A stretch of 64,000 nucleotides of DNA, taken from assembly GCA_035524495.1 (NCBI GenBank), contig DATKOR010000078.1:28213-92212 (forward strand). The letters run 5' to 3'. Under the pieces are notes generated by a model. The model ran no database searches, was not told the DNA's origin, and worked only from the letters and a program-made list of their open reading frames with translations. The DNA is from CAIKZZ01 sp035524495 (GTDB lineage: Bacteria; Pseudomonadota; Gammaproteobacteria; Steroidobacterales; Steroidobacteraceae). Shown here piece by piece: positions 16,376 through 24,466 of this stretch. The translations under genes and the position numbers were made by a program. How positions within the stretch are numbered: position 1 is the stretch's first letter; every line of letters begins with the position of its first letter.

Positions 16376-19081
16376 TCAAAACTTGTAGCCGATCGTGACA
16401 CCCACGACGCGCGGTCGCAGCACCGTTTCCGCCTGGATGAACTGGTCGCTGTTGGTGTTGACGCTGGCATTCGAGTTCGTGAGGTTATCGATGTGCACGG
16501 CGGCGTTCCACGGCCCCCTGCCGACGCCGAACGACGCATCGCACGTCGTGTACGCCGGGTTTTCCCAGCGAAGTCGGCCGCTGATGCCGCCGCCTGCGGC
16601 GACTGACTCCTCGAGGGTATGCGCCGATCCGGTCTGGGTGAACGAATGGCCGACGTGCACCGCGCCGGCCTGCGCGAACCAGTCGTAGTCCCCGGTCGTC
16701 CAATCGTAGCGCGCGCGCAGGCTGAACTGGATCGGCGGCGAATTGGCGCTCGGAGAGCCCGCCGGACCGAAGGGGTTCTGCAGATTGTCGCAGGTCGCTC
16801 CGCAGGTTTTCGTGATGGGCTGGCCGAAATTCGCGCTGGCCGGGTTGGTGTCCGTCAGCGACGGCGAATTGGTCTGCTCGCTGTGGTTCCACGCCGCGGC
16901 GCCCTGCAGCGTCAGGCCGCGGTAGAGACGCGCGATCAGCGAGGTCTCGACGCCCCTGATCAGGAAGTCCTGGCCGTTCGTATTGAAGTAGATGTTCGTC
17001 AGATTGATGCCCGGATCGAAGAAAGCGATCTGCACATCCTTCCAGGTCTCGCGGTAAACGGCGCCGTTCCACTGCAGGCGCCGACCGAGGAACTCCGTCT
17101 TCCAGCCGAACTCGTTGTTCGTCATCTTGTCGGACAGGTAAGCAGAGGGGACCTGGTATTGCCACTGTCCGTCGGGTCCCGGTATGCCCTGCAGTCCACC
17201 GATCTGATTGAAGCCGCCCGGTCGGAATCCCTGCGAGAACGTGTAGTACACCATCGCGTTCGGTGTTATGTGCCACGTGAGGTTGGCGCGACTGCGCCAG
17301 CCCGATTCCGTATCGCTGAGGGGCGGCTGGTTGAGGTCGTGCGAGGACGCGCCCTGGCAGCCGCCCGCGGGTGCCCCCTGCTCGAAGCAGTAGAAGCTGC
17401 TGAGGACGCTGCCGGCGTACGAATTCTCGAAGCGGTAATGTCGCGTGCCGACCGTAAGCGTCAGGACCTTCGGCACAAGGTCGAAGTCGACCGAGGCGAA
17501 GAACGCCGTCTGCTTCGTCTCGCGGATCGTGTCCTGATAGAACGACGTCGTGTCCGGCTGCACTCCCGGATTCTCGACGCTGCTGTCCGCGTACGTCCCG
17601 ACGTCCGAGATGCACCCGGTGTTTCCCGGCGTTCCCGCCGCGCCGTTCGATGTGCAGGCCGGAATGCTCTTGTAGGCCCAGGTCGTCTGCTCCCAGACCT
17701 TGTTGTCCTCCCAGTACGCGCCGGCGATGCCACGCAGCCGCCAGTCGTCGGGTGTGCTCAGTCGAAGCTCGTGCTGCTGGTGCTCGTTGCGCTCCAGCGA
17801 GCGCCAGATCGCGCTCGGCGAGAAGCAGGTGGAGGGCAGGTTCGGGTTGGCGCCGGAGGCGGGTCCGTAGCACTGGTAGTAGTCGGCATAGACGCCACGC
17901 GCGTAGTTCGTGTAGTCGCCGACCTGCTCGACGTGACGCGTCAGGTAGCCGCCGGTGTAGACGGCTTTCAGCGCGCCGATCCGGCCATTCAGAGTCCAGG
18001 CCGTGTTCGAGAACCGGTCGCGATTGTATGAGTCGTTGAACAGCGTCACCTGCAGCGGTGACAGGGCCTGACCGTCGGAGGCGAACGGCTGCTGATAGAA
18101 GACCCCGTCCGTGTTGAGGTTCTGGTACATCTGGCTGAGCAGCAAGTCCCAGTCGTCGTTGAACTTGAACAACGCCTCGAGGCGCACGCCCTGGTAAGTC
18201 GTCGGGTTGATCGCGCGCTTTGCGATCGCGTAATTGTTGATGACCGGGCTTCCGGGCGGCGGCCCGAAGCTCGTCGGCGTGCCCGCCCCGCACTGGCCGT
18301 TGACCGGATTGCCGACCGAGCATGCGGTCGCGTACTGGGCGTAGTGGATTCCGAGGTCGCTGCCATTGCGGGTAAACGTCGCCGGAACGTTGTCGATGTA
18401 GCCGCCGCGGTGGTCGTTGTAGAACACGCCGCGCACCGCTGCCCGATCCGTGATCAGCGGAAGATTGATCACCGCCGTGAGCTCGGAATTCGGGTCGCCG
18501 TGCGCCGTGGTTCCGTAGCCGGCTTTGAAATTGCCCTCGGTGACGTTCAGCTTCGGCTCATTCGTGATGTAGCGGATCACGCCGGCCTCGGCGCCGGCGC
18601 CGAACAGCGTACCTTGCGGGCCCTCGAGCACCTCGATGCGGTTGAGGTCGGCCGCGTAGATGTCCAGATTGCGATTTGGCAGCTGGGCCGACTGGTTGTC
18701 GAGATAGATGGCGACGTTCGGGAAGAACGCGGTCGAGCCGCTGCCTTGGCTACCCTGCGCGCCGGCACTCAGTCCGCGCATGAAGACTTCGTTCTGGCCC
18801 GGTCCGTTGTTCTGGGTCGTCAGGTTCGGCAGGTATTTCACGTAATCGTCGAACGTCGAAATATTGAGCTGATCGAGCGCCTGGGCCGTGAACGCCTGCA
18901 TGGCGATCGGCACGTTCTGCATGCTTTCCGTGCGTCGCTGAGCAGTGACGATGATTTCGCCGAGCGAGTCGGCAGACGCCTCGGCGGTGCTGCCCGGCGC
19001 CGCGGCGTGTGCGCCGATGGTGGCGCCGCCCAAGACGGCCGCGATCGCGAACGAAAGCTTCGGGTTGATTCGGCTCCCCAT
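16376..19081 (-). CDS. TonB-dependent outer-membrane receptor (lower G+C)
   Basis: 901 residues. A signal peptide (residues 5-27, ending AHAAA) is followed by the TonB-box-like EIIVTAQRR, the plug domain with VPIAMQAF, DDYVKYLPN, RIEVLEGPQGTLFGAGAEAG and IRYITNEP, then a long beta barrel ending in the aromatic C-terminus VVGVTIGYKF. This is the pattern of the iron-complex/unknown-substrate receptors abundant in Steroidobacter-like and sphingomonad genomes. Two sampled 60-base lines gave 33 and 39 G+C, against 42 in a gcvT line, and the protein is rich in Asn, Thr and Tyr. A BetI-like palindrome lies 219 bases upstream of the start, so the ligand may be a choline-related compound; this is inference. 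Confidence 0.92.
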   Translation of the reverse strand: MGSRINPKLSFAIAAVLGGATIGAHAAAPGSTAEASADSLGEIIVTAQRRTESMQNVPIAMQAFTAQALDQLNISTFDDYVKYLPNLTTQNNGPGQNEVFMRGLSAGAQGSQGSGSTAFFPNVAIYLDNQSAQLPNRNLDIYAADLNRIEVLEGPQGTLFGAGAEAGVIRYITNEPKLNVTEGNFKAGYGTTAHGDPNSELTAVINLPLITDRAAVRGVFYNDHRGGYIDNVPATFTRNGSDLGIHYAQYATACSVGNPVNGQCGAGTPTSFGPPPGSPVINNYAIAKRAINPTTYQGVRLEALFKFNDDWDLLLSQMYQNLNTDGVFYQQPFASDGQALSPLQVTLFNDSYNRDRFSNTAWTLNGRIGALKAVYTGGYLTRHVEQVGDYTNYARGVYADYYQCYGPASGANPNLPSTCFSPSAIWRSLERNEHQQHELRLSTPDDWRLRGIAGAYWEDNKVWEQTTWAYKSIPACTSNGAAGTPGNTGCISDVGTYADSSVENPGVQPDTTSFYQDTIRETKQTAFFASVDFDLVPKVLTLTVGTRHYRFENSYAGSVLSSFYCFEQGAPAGGCQGASSHDLNQPPLSDTESGWRSRANLTWHITPNAMVYYTFSQGFRPGGFNQIGGLQGIPGPDGQWQYQVPSAYLSDKMTNNEFGWKTEFLGRRLQWNGAVYRETWKDVQIAFFDPGINLTNIYFNTNGQDFLIRGVETSLIARLYRGLTLQGAAAWNHSEQTNSPSLTDTNPASANFGQPITKTCGATCDNLQNPFGPAGSPSANSPPIQFSLRARYDWTTGDYDWFAQAGAVHVGHSFTQTGSAHTLEESVAAGGGISGRLRWENPAYTTCDASFGVGRGPWNAAVHIDNLTNSNASVNTNSDQFIQAETVLRPRVVGVTIGYKF

Positions 19082-19299
19082 AGCAACTCCCCTTAGGTGC
19101 CTGTGCCTGGCCGGATTAGGGGGTGGCGCAGATTGAATGCGCAGTCAATGCGACCCCCCACGACGTTCGCTGCGAGTTTGTCGCAACGACACCGCCGACG
19201 CAAGATTCGGAGTTGGGCGCTGCATAGATTCAGGGCATCAATGACTTATAAATGCTGATCGCCATCCCCCGGCCGGGCGTGTCGACGCAGCAACAGCTT
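19082..19299. promoter_or_regulatory. Upstream region of the 16376-19081 TonB receptor
   Basis: About 218 bases, less G+C-rich than most of the window, between the receptor start and the palindrome at the DUF885 stop. Besides the ATTGA/TCAAT dyad (19132-19149) it has the segment GACTTATAAATG-like sequence near 19242-19254 that could contain promoter elements on the minus strand. No gene seen. Confidence 0.35.
19132..19149. promoter_or_regulatory. ATTGA-N8-TCAAT dyad upstream of the TonB receptor
   Basis: An inverted repeat ATTGA/TCAAT with an 8-base spacer lies 51 bases before the receptor start, where a repressor or activator site would be expected. Its arms resemble those of BetI-type sites, but the symmetry is short and could be chance. 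Confidence 0.3.
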
Positions 19300-19313
19300 T
19301 GAACGCCTGTTCA
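19300..19313. promoter_or_regulatory. Perfect palindrome TGAACGCCTGTTCA, BetI-type operator candidate
   Basis: TGAAC-N4-GTTCA is a perfect 5-4-5 dyad overlapping the last codon/stop of the DUF885 gene, upstream of the TonB receptor. It matches the palindrome at 10819-10832 at 11 of 14 positions. The repeat in the choline/bet promoter suggests the same regulator acts at both places. Confidence 0.45.
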
Positions 19314-21119
19314 GCCACTGTGGTCGGGTGCGTTCGGCGGAGCGTGCGCGCGTTGAGCGGCGATCCACGCGTGGACCCGTTCGCTCAGCACATCAAGCGG
19401 TATCGCGCCGTTGCCAAGCACCGTGTCGTGGAAGGCGCGGACATCGAAGCGCTCGCCGAGCGCCTGCTCGGCCTCGGCGCGCAGCTCGAGGATCTTGAGC
19501 TGCCCGATCTTGTAGGCGAGCGCCTGGCCGGGCCAGCCGATGTAGCGGTCGATCTCGTTGACGATGTCGGTCTCGGTCTTCGCCGCGTTGTCCTTGAAGT
19601 AGTCGATGGCCTGCTGGCGCGTCCAATGCTCGGCGTGGATCCCGGTGTCGACGACGAGCCGCACCGCGCGCCACATGTCGTAGGTCAGCTGGCCGAATCG
19701 CGAGTAGGGATCCTTGTAGAGGCCTAAGTCGTAGCCGAGCCGCTCGGAGTAGAGGCCCCAGCCCTCGACGAACGCGGTGTAGCCGGCGAGGCGCCGGAAC
19801 TTCGGCAGCTCGCCGAGCTCCTGCGCGATCGCGATCTGCAGGTGGTGACCCGGCACCGACTCGTGCGCAGTCAGCACCTCGATCTCGTACTTGGGCCGCA
19901 CCTCGGGCCGGTAGAGATTCACGTAGTAGTAGCCCGCGCGCCGGCCGTCGGCGGACGGACCGCTGTAGTAGGCGGTCGTCGTGTTGGGCGCCGAGATCGC
20001 CGGAATCGGCCGGACCCCGAACGGCGTGCGGTAGAGGTGCCCGAAGAGTTTGGGAAGCTCCGGCTCGATCTGCTTGGCGGTGACGATGTAGGCGCGAAAC
20101 AGCTCATCCGGCGTCGCGTAGTAGAACTGCGGGTCGCTGCGCAGCTTCTCGAAGAATTCCGCGAGCGTCCCCTTGAATCCGACCTCGTCCATGACCGCCT
20201 GCATCGCCGCGCGGTTGCGCGCGACCTCCTTGAGGCCGATCGCATGTATCTCGGCCGCCGTCAGCGTCGTCGTCGTGTGGTGCGCGATGCGGTTGCGGTA
20301 GAACGCCTCGCCATCCGGCGTGTCCCAGATCCCGACGCTCGTGCGGCACGCCGGCAGGTAGCGCTCGCGGAAGAACGCGTCGAAGCGCCGGTACGCGGGC
20401 ACGACGGCCGTGCCGATGACCTCGCGCGCGGCCGCCGCGAGCCGCTCGCGTTCGGCCGCCGGGATCTTGTCGGGAAAGGTCCGGAAGCGCTGGAAGAACG
20501 GACTGTCCTCGGGCTTGGCGACGACCTGCATCGCGAGCTGCGGCACCACGCGCTCCATCAGCACCCTCGGCTGCGTGCGCTGGTCGCGCGCCGACTCCTC
20601 GAGCAGCGCCGCGGTCTGGTCGAGGAACCTGGGCAGCGTCGCCATGCGCTTCAGCCACGTCTCGTAGTCGGCGACCGTCTCGAACGGCATGATCTCGGAG
20701 AGCTCCGAGAGCGTCTGCACGCCGCCGCGGGCGCTGATCTCGTACGCCTCGGCGTGGAACGGCCATTCGGCGAGGCGCTCGTCGTACTCGCGCTTGAAGA
20801 GGTCGTAGTTGAGCTGCTCGGCCGGTGGCAGCGAAGCACGCGGGACCTTGCGCAGCTGCCCGAGCGTCGCGATGTCGTGCGCGTGGCCGCGATCGAGGCC
20901 GGAGCGGCTGACGTCCGGCCAGCGGTCGTTGAAGCGCGTCTCGCCGTAGTAGGTCGCGGCGAGCGGGTTGTCGACTAGATCCTGCTCGTAGGCGCGGTCG
21001 AAAAGTTCGTGCAGCGCGATGACTGCCGCGGCCGGTCGCGGCGCGGCGAGTACAGGCGGGGCGCTGATCGCAAGTCCGAGGGCGGCCAGCAGGCCGACGA
21101 AACGACGGGAATGGCCCAT
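19311..21119 (-). CDS. DUF885 family exported putative metallopeptidase
   Basis: 602 residues. I start at the ATG at 21119, preceded by GGAG, because a signal peptide begins there (RRFVGLLAALGLAISAPPVLAA). The body shows DUF885 landmarks: NPLAATYYGE near the N-terminus, SVGIWDTPDGEAFY in the middle, and YEIEVLTAHESVPGHHLQ with FVEGWGLYSERLG, a HExxPGHH/E arrangement suited to bind zinc. Family members are periplasmic or cell-surface and behave as carboxypeptidase-like peptidases. The gene points away from the glycine-cleavage operon. The next gene downstream on the same strand is the TonB receptor (229 bases), a combination that could serve peptide or amine uptake. Confidence 0.85.
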   Translation of the reverse strand: MGHSRRFVGLLAALGLAISAPPVLAAPRPAAAVIALHELFDRAYEQDLVDNPLAATYYGETRFNDRWPDVSRSGLDRGHAHDIATLGQLRKVPRASLPPAEQLNYDLFKREYDERLAEWPFHAEAYEISARGGVQTLSELSEIMPFETVADYETWLKRMATLPRFLDQTAALLEESARDQRTQPRVLMERVVPQLAMQVVAKPEDSPFFQRFRTFPDKIPAAERERLAAAAREVIGTAVVPAYRRFDAFFRERYLPACRTSVGIWDTPDGEAFYRNRIAHHTTTTLTAAEIHAIGLKEVARNRAAMQAVMDEVGFKGTLAEFFEKLRSDPQFYYATPDELFRAYIVTAKQIEPELPKLFGHLYRTPFGVRPIPAISAPNTTTAYYSGPSADGRRAGYYYVNLYRPEVRPKYEIEVLTAHESVPGHHLQIAIAQELGELPKFRRLAGYTAFVEGWGLYSERLGYDLGLYKDPYSRFGQLTYDMWRAVRLVVDTGIHAEHWTRQQAIDYFKDNAAKTETDIVNEIDRYIGWPGQALAYKIGQLKILELRAEAEQALGERFDVRAFHDTVLGNGAIPLDVLSERVHAWIAAQRAHAPPNAPDHSG

Positions 21120-21187
21120 GGGATCTCCGGCGGTGGCGGTCGACGGGGGCGGATTATTGCGCGGCCGGACCCCGGCAAACATTCCTG

Positions 21188-21216
21188 TTGGGCGCCGGCC
21201 CGCCTCCGGCTATGAT
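21188..21216 (+). promoter_or_regulatory. Candidate sigma-70 promoter of the gcv operon
   Basis: A good -10 hexamer TATGAT at 21211-21216 is preceded by TTGGGC at 21188-21193 with a 17-base spacer. The -35 is weak (3 of 6). Transcription would start near 21222, just before the first glycine aptamer, exactly where the leader should begin. Confidence 0.45.
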
Positions 21217-21233
21217 GCGCGCTTCGCGACAAG

Positions 21234-21345
21234 GTCTGACCGGAGAGACCGCGCGGTACCGGGGCTACGGCCACGGCGCTGCGCGGCGCCGAAGGCGCAA
21301 CCCGCCCGGAAACGCTCAGGCACCCGTACGGCACGACCTCGCGAG
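21234..21345 (+). ncRNA. Glycine riboswitch, aptamer 1
   Basis: The conserved glycine-aptamer elements are in order: GGAGAG (21242-21247), CCGAAGGCGCAA (21289-21300), then GGAAACGCTCAGGCA and a closing ACGACCTCG segment. It lies directly upstream of gcvT, the classic location. A second aptamer begins at once after it, giving the cooperative tandem form. Confidence 0.88.
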
Positions 21346-21438
21346 CTCTGGAGAGCGGCACGGCGCCCTGGCGCCGGCCCACCGAAGGGGTGCGGCGCAG
21401 CGTAGGCGGCGCTTGATCTCTCAGGTCACAGGACAGAG
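21346..21438 (+). ncRNA. Glycine riboswitch, aptamer 2
   Basis: CTCTGGAGAG opens the aptamer and CAGAG (21434-21438) closes its P1 stem. Between them are the conserved ACCGAAGGGG (21381-21390) and ATCTCTCAGGTCACAGGAC. The aptamer ends one base before an intrinsic terminator, so the expression platform is probably transcriptional, with glycine binding favouring read-through into gcvT. Confidence 0.88.
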
Positions 21439-21469
21439 GGGCGACAGGCGGTGGCCTGTCGCCCTTTTT
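21439..21469 (+). terminator. Intrinsic terminator of the glycine riboswitch expression platform
   Basis: A perfect 11-bp stem GGGCGACAGGC / GCCTGTCGCCC (21439-21449 with 21454-21464), loop GGTG, then TTTTT at 21465-21469. It separates the tandem aptamers from gcvT (start 21514). Its placement shows that expression of the gcv genes is probably set by terminator formation. Confidence 0.85.
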
Positions 21470-21513
21470 CTTGGGGCGACGGTCCGCCGGTAGTGTCCGC
21501 AGCGGAGAGCCGG

Positions 21514-22614
21514 ATGACCCGCAAGACGCCCTTGAATGCGCGCCACGTCGAACTCGGCGCGCGCCTCGTCGACTTCGGCGGCTGGGACATGCCGCTGCAC
21601 AACGGCTCGCAGCACGAGGAGCACCACGCGGTGCGCCGCGACGCCGGCATGTTCGACGTCTCGCACATGCGCGCGGTCGATATCGACGGCCCGCGCGCGC
21701 AGGAGTTCCTGCGCCAGCTGCTCGCCAACGACGTCGCGCGGCTTCGCAGCCCCGGCAAGGCGCTCTACAGCTGCATGCTCAACGAGCAGGGCGGCGTGCT
21801 CGACGACCTGATCGTCTACTTCCTCGAGCCCGGCCGCTACCGCCTGGTCGTCAACGCCGGAACCGCCGACAAGGACCTGGCGTGGATCGGCGCGCGCGCC
21901 GCTGGCTACGGCGCCACGGTGCGCTCGCGCGAGGATCTCGCGATGATCGCCGTGCAGGGCCCCAACGCGCGCGGGAGAGCGACTGGGCTCCTGCCGGCGG
22001 ATGATGAGGCGCGCGCGCTCGCGCTCGAGGGCTTCTACGGCACGCCGCTCGGCGTGCTCGACGGCCGGGCATTCATCGCCCGCACCGGCTACACCGGCGA
22101 GGACGGCTTCGAGATCATGGTGCCGGCCGAGCACGTGGTCTCGCTGTGGAACCGGCTGCTCGACGCGGGCGTTCGCCCGTGCGGCCTCGGTGCACGTGAC
22201 ACGCTGCGCCTCGAGGCCGGCATGAACCTGTACGGCAACGACATGGACGAGCGCACGACGCCCCTCGAGGCGGGGCTCGCGTGGACGGTCGTGCTGGACG
22301 CCGGCCACGACTTCATCGGCCGCAGGGCACTCGAGGCGCAGCGCGCCGCCGGCGTCCCGCGCCGCCTCGTCGGGCTGCTGCTCGAGGACAAGGGCGTGCT
22401 CCGCAGCCACCAGAAGGTGTACGCCGGAGCGGCCGGCGAGGGCGAGACGACGAGCGGCAGCTACGCGCCGACCCTCGAGCGCTCCATCGCGCTCGCGCGC
22501 GTGCCGGCAGCAACCGGCGCAGCCGTCGAGGTCGACGTGCGCGGCAAGCGCCTGAAGGCCCGCGTCGTCAAGCCGCCGTTCGTGCGCCATGGCCGCGCGC
22601 AGATCGAACTGTGA
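21514..22614 (+). CDS. gcvT: Glycine cleavage system T protein (aminomethyltransferase)
   Basis: 366 residues. The frame is open from 21451, but the first part would lie inside the terminator; ATG at 21514 preceded by GGAGAG fits the family start KTPLNARHVELGARLVDFGGWDMPL. Other GcvT motifs are EHHAVRRDAGMFDVSHM, ALYSCMLNEQGGVLDDLIVY, RTGYTGEDGFEI and RDTLRLEAGMNLYGNDMDE. It transfers the methylene group from the lipoyl-bound aminomethyl of GcvH to tetrahydrofolate with release of ammonia. It is the first gene of the gcvT-H-PA-PB operon, under the tandem glycine riboswitch. The 5,10-methylene-THF made here joins the same folate pool that the corrinoid methyltransferase at the left end would feed. 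Confidence 0.97.
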   Translation: MTRKTPLNARHVELGARLVDFGGWDMPLHNGSQHEEHHAVRRDAGMFDVSHMRAVDIDGPRAQEFLRQLLANDVARLRSPGKALYSCMLNEQGGVLDDLIVYFLEPGRYRLVVNAGTADKDLAWIGARAAGYGATVRSREDLAMIAVQGPNARGRATGLLPADDEARALALEGFYGTPLGVLDGRAFIARTGYTGEDGFEIMVPAEHVVSLWNRLLDAGVRPCGLGARDTLRLEAGMNLYGNDMDERTTPLEAGLAWTVVLDAGHDFIGRRALEAQRAAGVPRRLVGLLLEDKGVLRSHQKVYAGAAGEGETTSGSYAPTLERSIALARVPAATGAAVEVDVRGKRLKARVVKPPFVRHGRAQIEL

Positions 22615-22663
22615 CCGCGACCAACCCACATCCCTCCCGACCACAAGCCGAGGACCCTAGATC

Positions 22664-23062
22664 ATGAGCAGCACGATCCCCGCGGAGCTTCGCTACACGC
22701 AATCGCACGAGTGGGTGCGCAAGAACCCGGACGGCACGCTGACCATCGGCATCACCGACCATGCGCAGCATGCGCTCGGGGACCTCGTGTTCGCCGAGAC
22801 GCCGGAGACCGGCCGCACCGTGACCGCAGGCGAGGCGTGCGCGGTCGTCGAGTCGGTCAAGGCGGCCTCGGACGTCTACAGCCCGGTCGCGGGCACCGTG
22901 CTCGCCGGCAACTCGGGCCTCGCCGATGCACCCGAGAAGATCAACGCCGATCCCTACGGCGAGGGCTGGCTGTGGACCCTCAAGCCCGCCGACGCGAGTG
23001 CCATCGATGCGCTGCTCGATGCGGGCGGCTACGAGAAGTTCCTGGCCGAGACCGCCGAATAG
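22664..23062 (+). CDS. gcvH: Glycine cleavage system H protein
   Basis: 132 residues, the normal size. It begins with IPAELRYTQSHEWVRKNPDG and carries the lipoyl site VVESVKAASDVYSP with the modified lysine at K66. It shuttles the aminomethyl intermediate between GcvP, GcvT and lipoamide dehydrogenase. It lies 49 bases downstream of gcvT and 17 bases upstream of gcvPA. The L protein gene is not in the window. Confidence 0.97.
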   Translation: MSSTIPAELRYTQSHEWVRKNPDGTLTIGITDHAQHALGDLVFAETPETGRTVTAGEACAVVESVKAASDVYSPVAGTVLAGNSGLADAPEKINADPYGEGWLWTLKPADASAIDALLDAGGYEKFLAETAE

Positions 23063-23079
23063 CCCGTTCCGGAGCCCCC

Positions 23080-24453
23080 ATGGCATTCATCCCGCACACC
23101 GACGACGACGTCCGGCAGATGCTCGCGACGATCGGCGTCAAGCGCATCGAAGACCTGTTTGACGAGATTCCGCGTGCGCTGCGCGCCGGTCCCTTGTCGG
23201 CGATCCCGCCGGCGGCCTCCGAAATGGAGATCGGGCGACTGATGTCCGAGCGCGCCGCCGAGGACGGCCGGCCGCTCACCTTCATCGGCGCCGGTGCCTA
23301 CGAGCACCACATCCCGGCGGCCGTGTGGGCGATCACGACGCGCGGCGAGATCTACTCGGCCTACACGCCGTACCAGGCCGAGGCCAGCCAGGGCACGCTG
23401 CAGACGATCTACGAATACCAGACGATGATCGCGAGCCTGACCGGCATGGAGGTCTCGAACGCGTCGCTCTACGACGGCGCCTCGGCGCTCGCCGAAGCCT
23501 GCCTGATGGCGGTGCGCGCCAATCGCCGCTCGAAGTCGCTGCGCATCCTGATGCCGCGGGTGGTCAACCCGACGTACCGCAAGTGCGCGCGCGCGATCGC
23601 CGGCAACCAGAACCTGCGCTTCGAGGAGATCGGCTTCGACCCGGCGACCGGGCAGACGGCGCTCGCGGCGCTCGAGGCGCACGCCGCCGAGGACGTGACC
23701 GCGCTCGTGATCCAGCAGCCGAACTTCTTCGGCATGCTCGAGGACGTCGATGCGCTGACGACGTGGGCGCACCGGCGCGGGGCGCTCGTGATCGCGGTCG
23801 TCAACCCGACGTCGCTTGCGCTCCTGAAGCCGCCGGGCGAGTGGGGCGAGCGCGGCGTCGACATCGTCGTCGGCGAGGGCCAGCCGCTCGGCGTGCCGCT
23901 CGCGGCCGGCGGTCCGTACTTCGGCTTCATGACGACGCGCATGGAGCACGTGCGGCAGATGCCGGGGCGCATCGTCGGGCGCACGCTCGACGTCGACGGC
24001 CGGCCCGGCTACACGCTGACGCTGCAGGCCCGCGAGCAGCACATCCGCCGCGGCAAGGCGACCTCGAACATCTGCACCAACCAGGGGCTGCTGATGAGCG
24101 CGGCGACGATTTACCTCGCGATCATGGGTCCGGCGGGGCTCGAGCGCGTCGCGGGCGCGTCGATGGCGCGCACCGCCGAGCTCGTCGAGGCGCTGACGCG
24201 CATCAAGGGGGTGCAGAGCGCATTCGGCGGCGCGCGCTTCCACGAGGCGCTGCTGAAGCTCGAGCGCCCGGTCGCGCCGGTGCTCGATGAGCTCGCGCGG
24301 CGCCGCATCGCGGGCGGCTACGACGCCTCCGCCGACTACCCCGAGCTCGGCCACGCGCTGCTCGTGTGCGCGACCGAGACCAAGACCAGCGGCGACATCG
24401 CCGCGTACGCCTCCGCGCTGCACGCCGTGCTCGGCGACGCACGCGCGGCGTGA
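23080..24453 (+). CDS. gcvPA: Glycine dehydrogenase (decarboxylating) subunit 1
   Basis: 457 residues from ATG at 23080 with GGAG nine bases upstream; the frame extends further upstream but only through gcvH out of register. Starts FIPHTDDDVRQMLATIGVKR, typical of GcvPA, with FIGAGAYEHHIPAAVW, YTPYQAEASQGTLQTIYEYQ and GEGQPLGVPLAAGGPY. With GcvPB it forms the PLP-dependent P protein that decarboxylates glycine. The two-subunit form is common in Gram-positives, archaea and some Proteobacteria, unlike the single GcvP of E. coli. Confidence 0.96.
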   Translation: MAFIPHTDDDVRQMLATIGVKRIEDLFDEIPRALRAGPLSAIPPAASEMEIGRLMSERAAEDGRPLTFIGAGAYEHHIPAAVWAITTRGEIYSAYTPYQAEASQGTLQTIYEYQTMIASLTGMEVSNASLYDGASALAEACLMAVRANRRSKSLRILMPRVVNPTYRKCARAIAGNQNLRFEEIGFDPATGQTALAALEAHAAEDVTALVIQQPNFFGMLEDVDALTTWAHRRGALVIAVVNPTSLALLKPPGEWGERGVDIVVGEGQPLGVPLAAGGPYFGFMTTRMEHVRQMPGRIVGRTLDVDGRPGYTLTLQAREQHIRRGKATSNICTNQGLLMSAATIYLAIMGPAGLERVAGASMARTAELVEALTRIKGVQSAFGGARFHEALLKLERPVAPVLDELARRRIAGGYDASADYPELGHALLVCATETKTSGDIAAYASALHAVLGDARAA

Positions 24454-24466
24454 TCGGGAGAGGACG

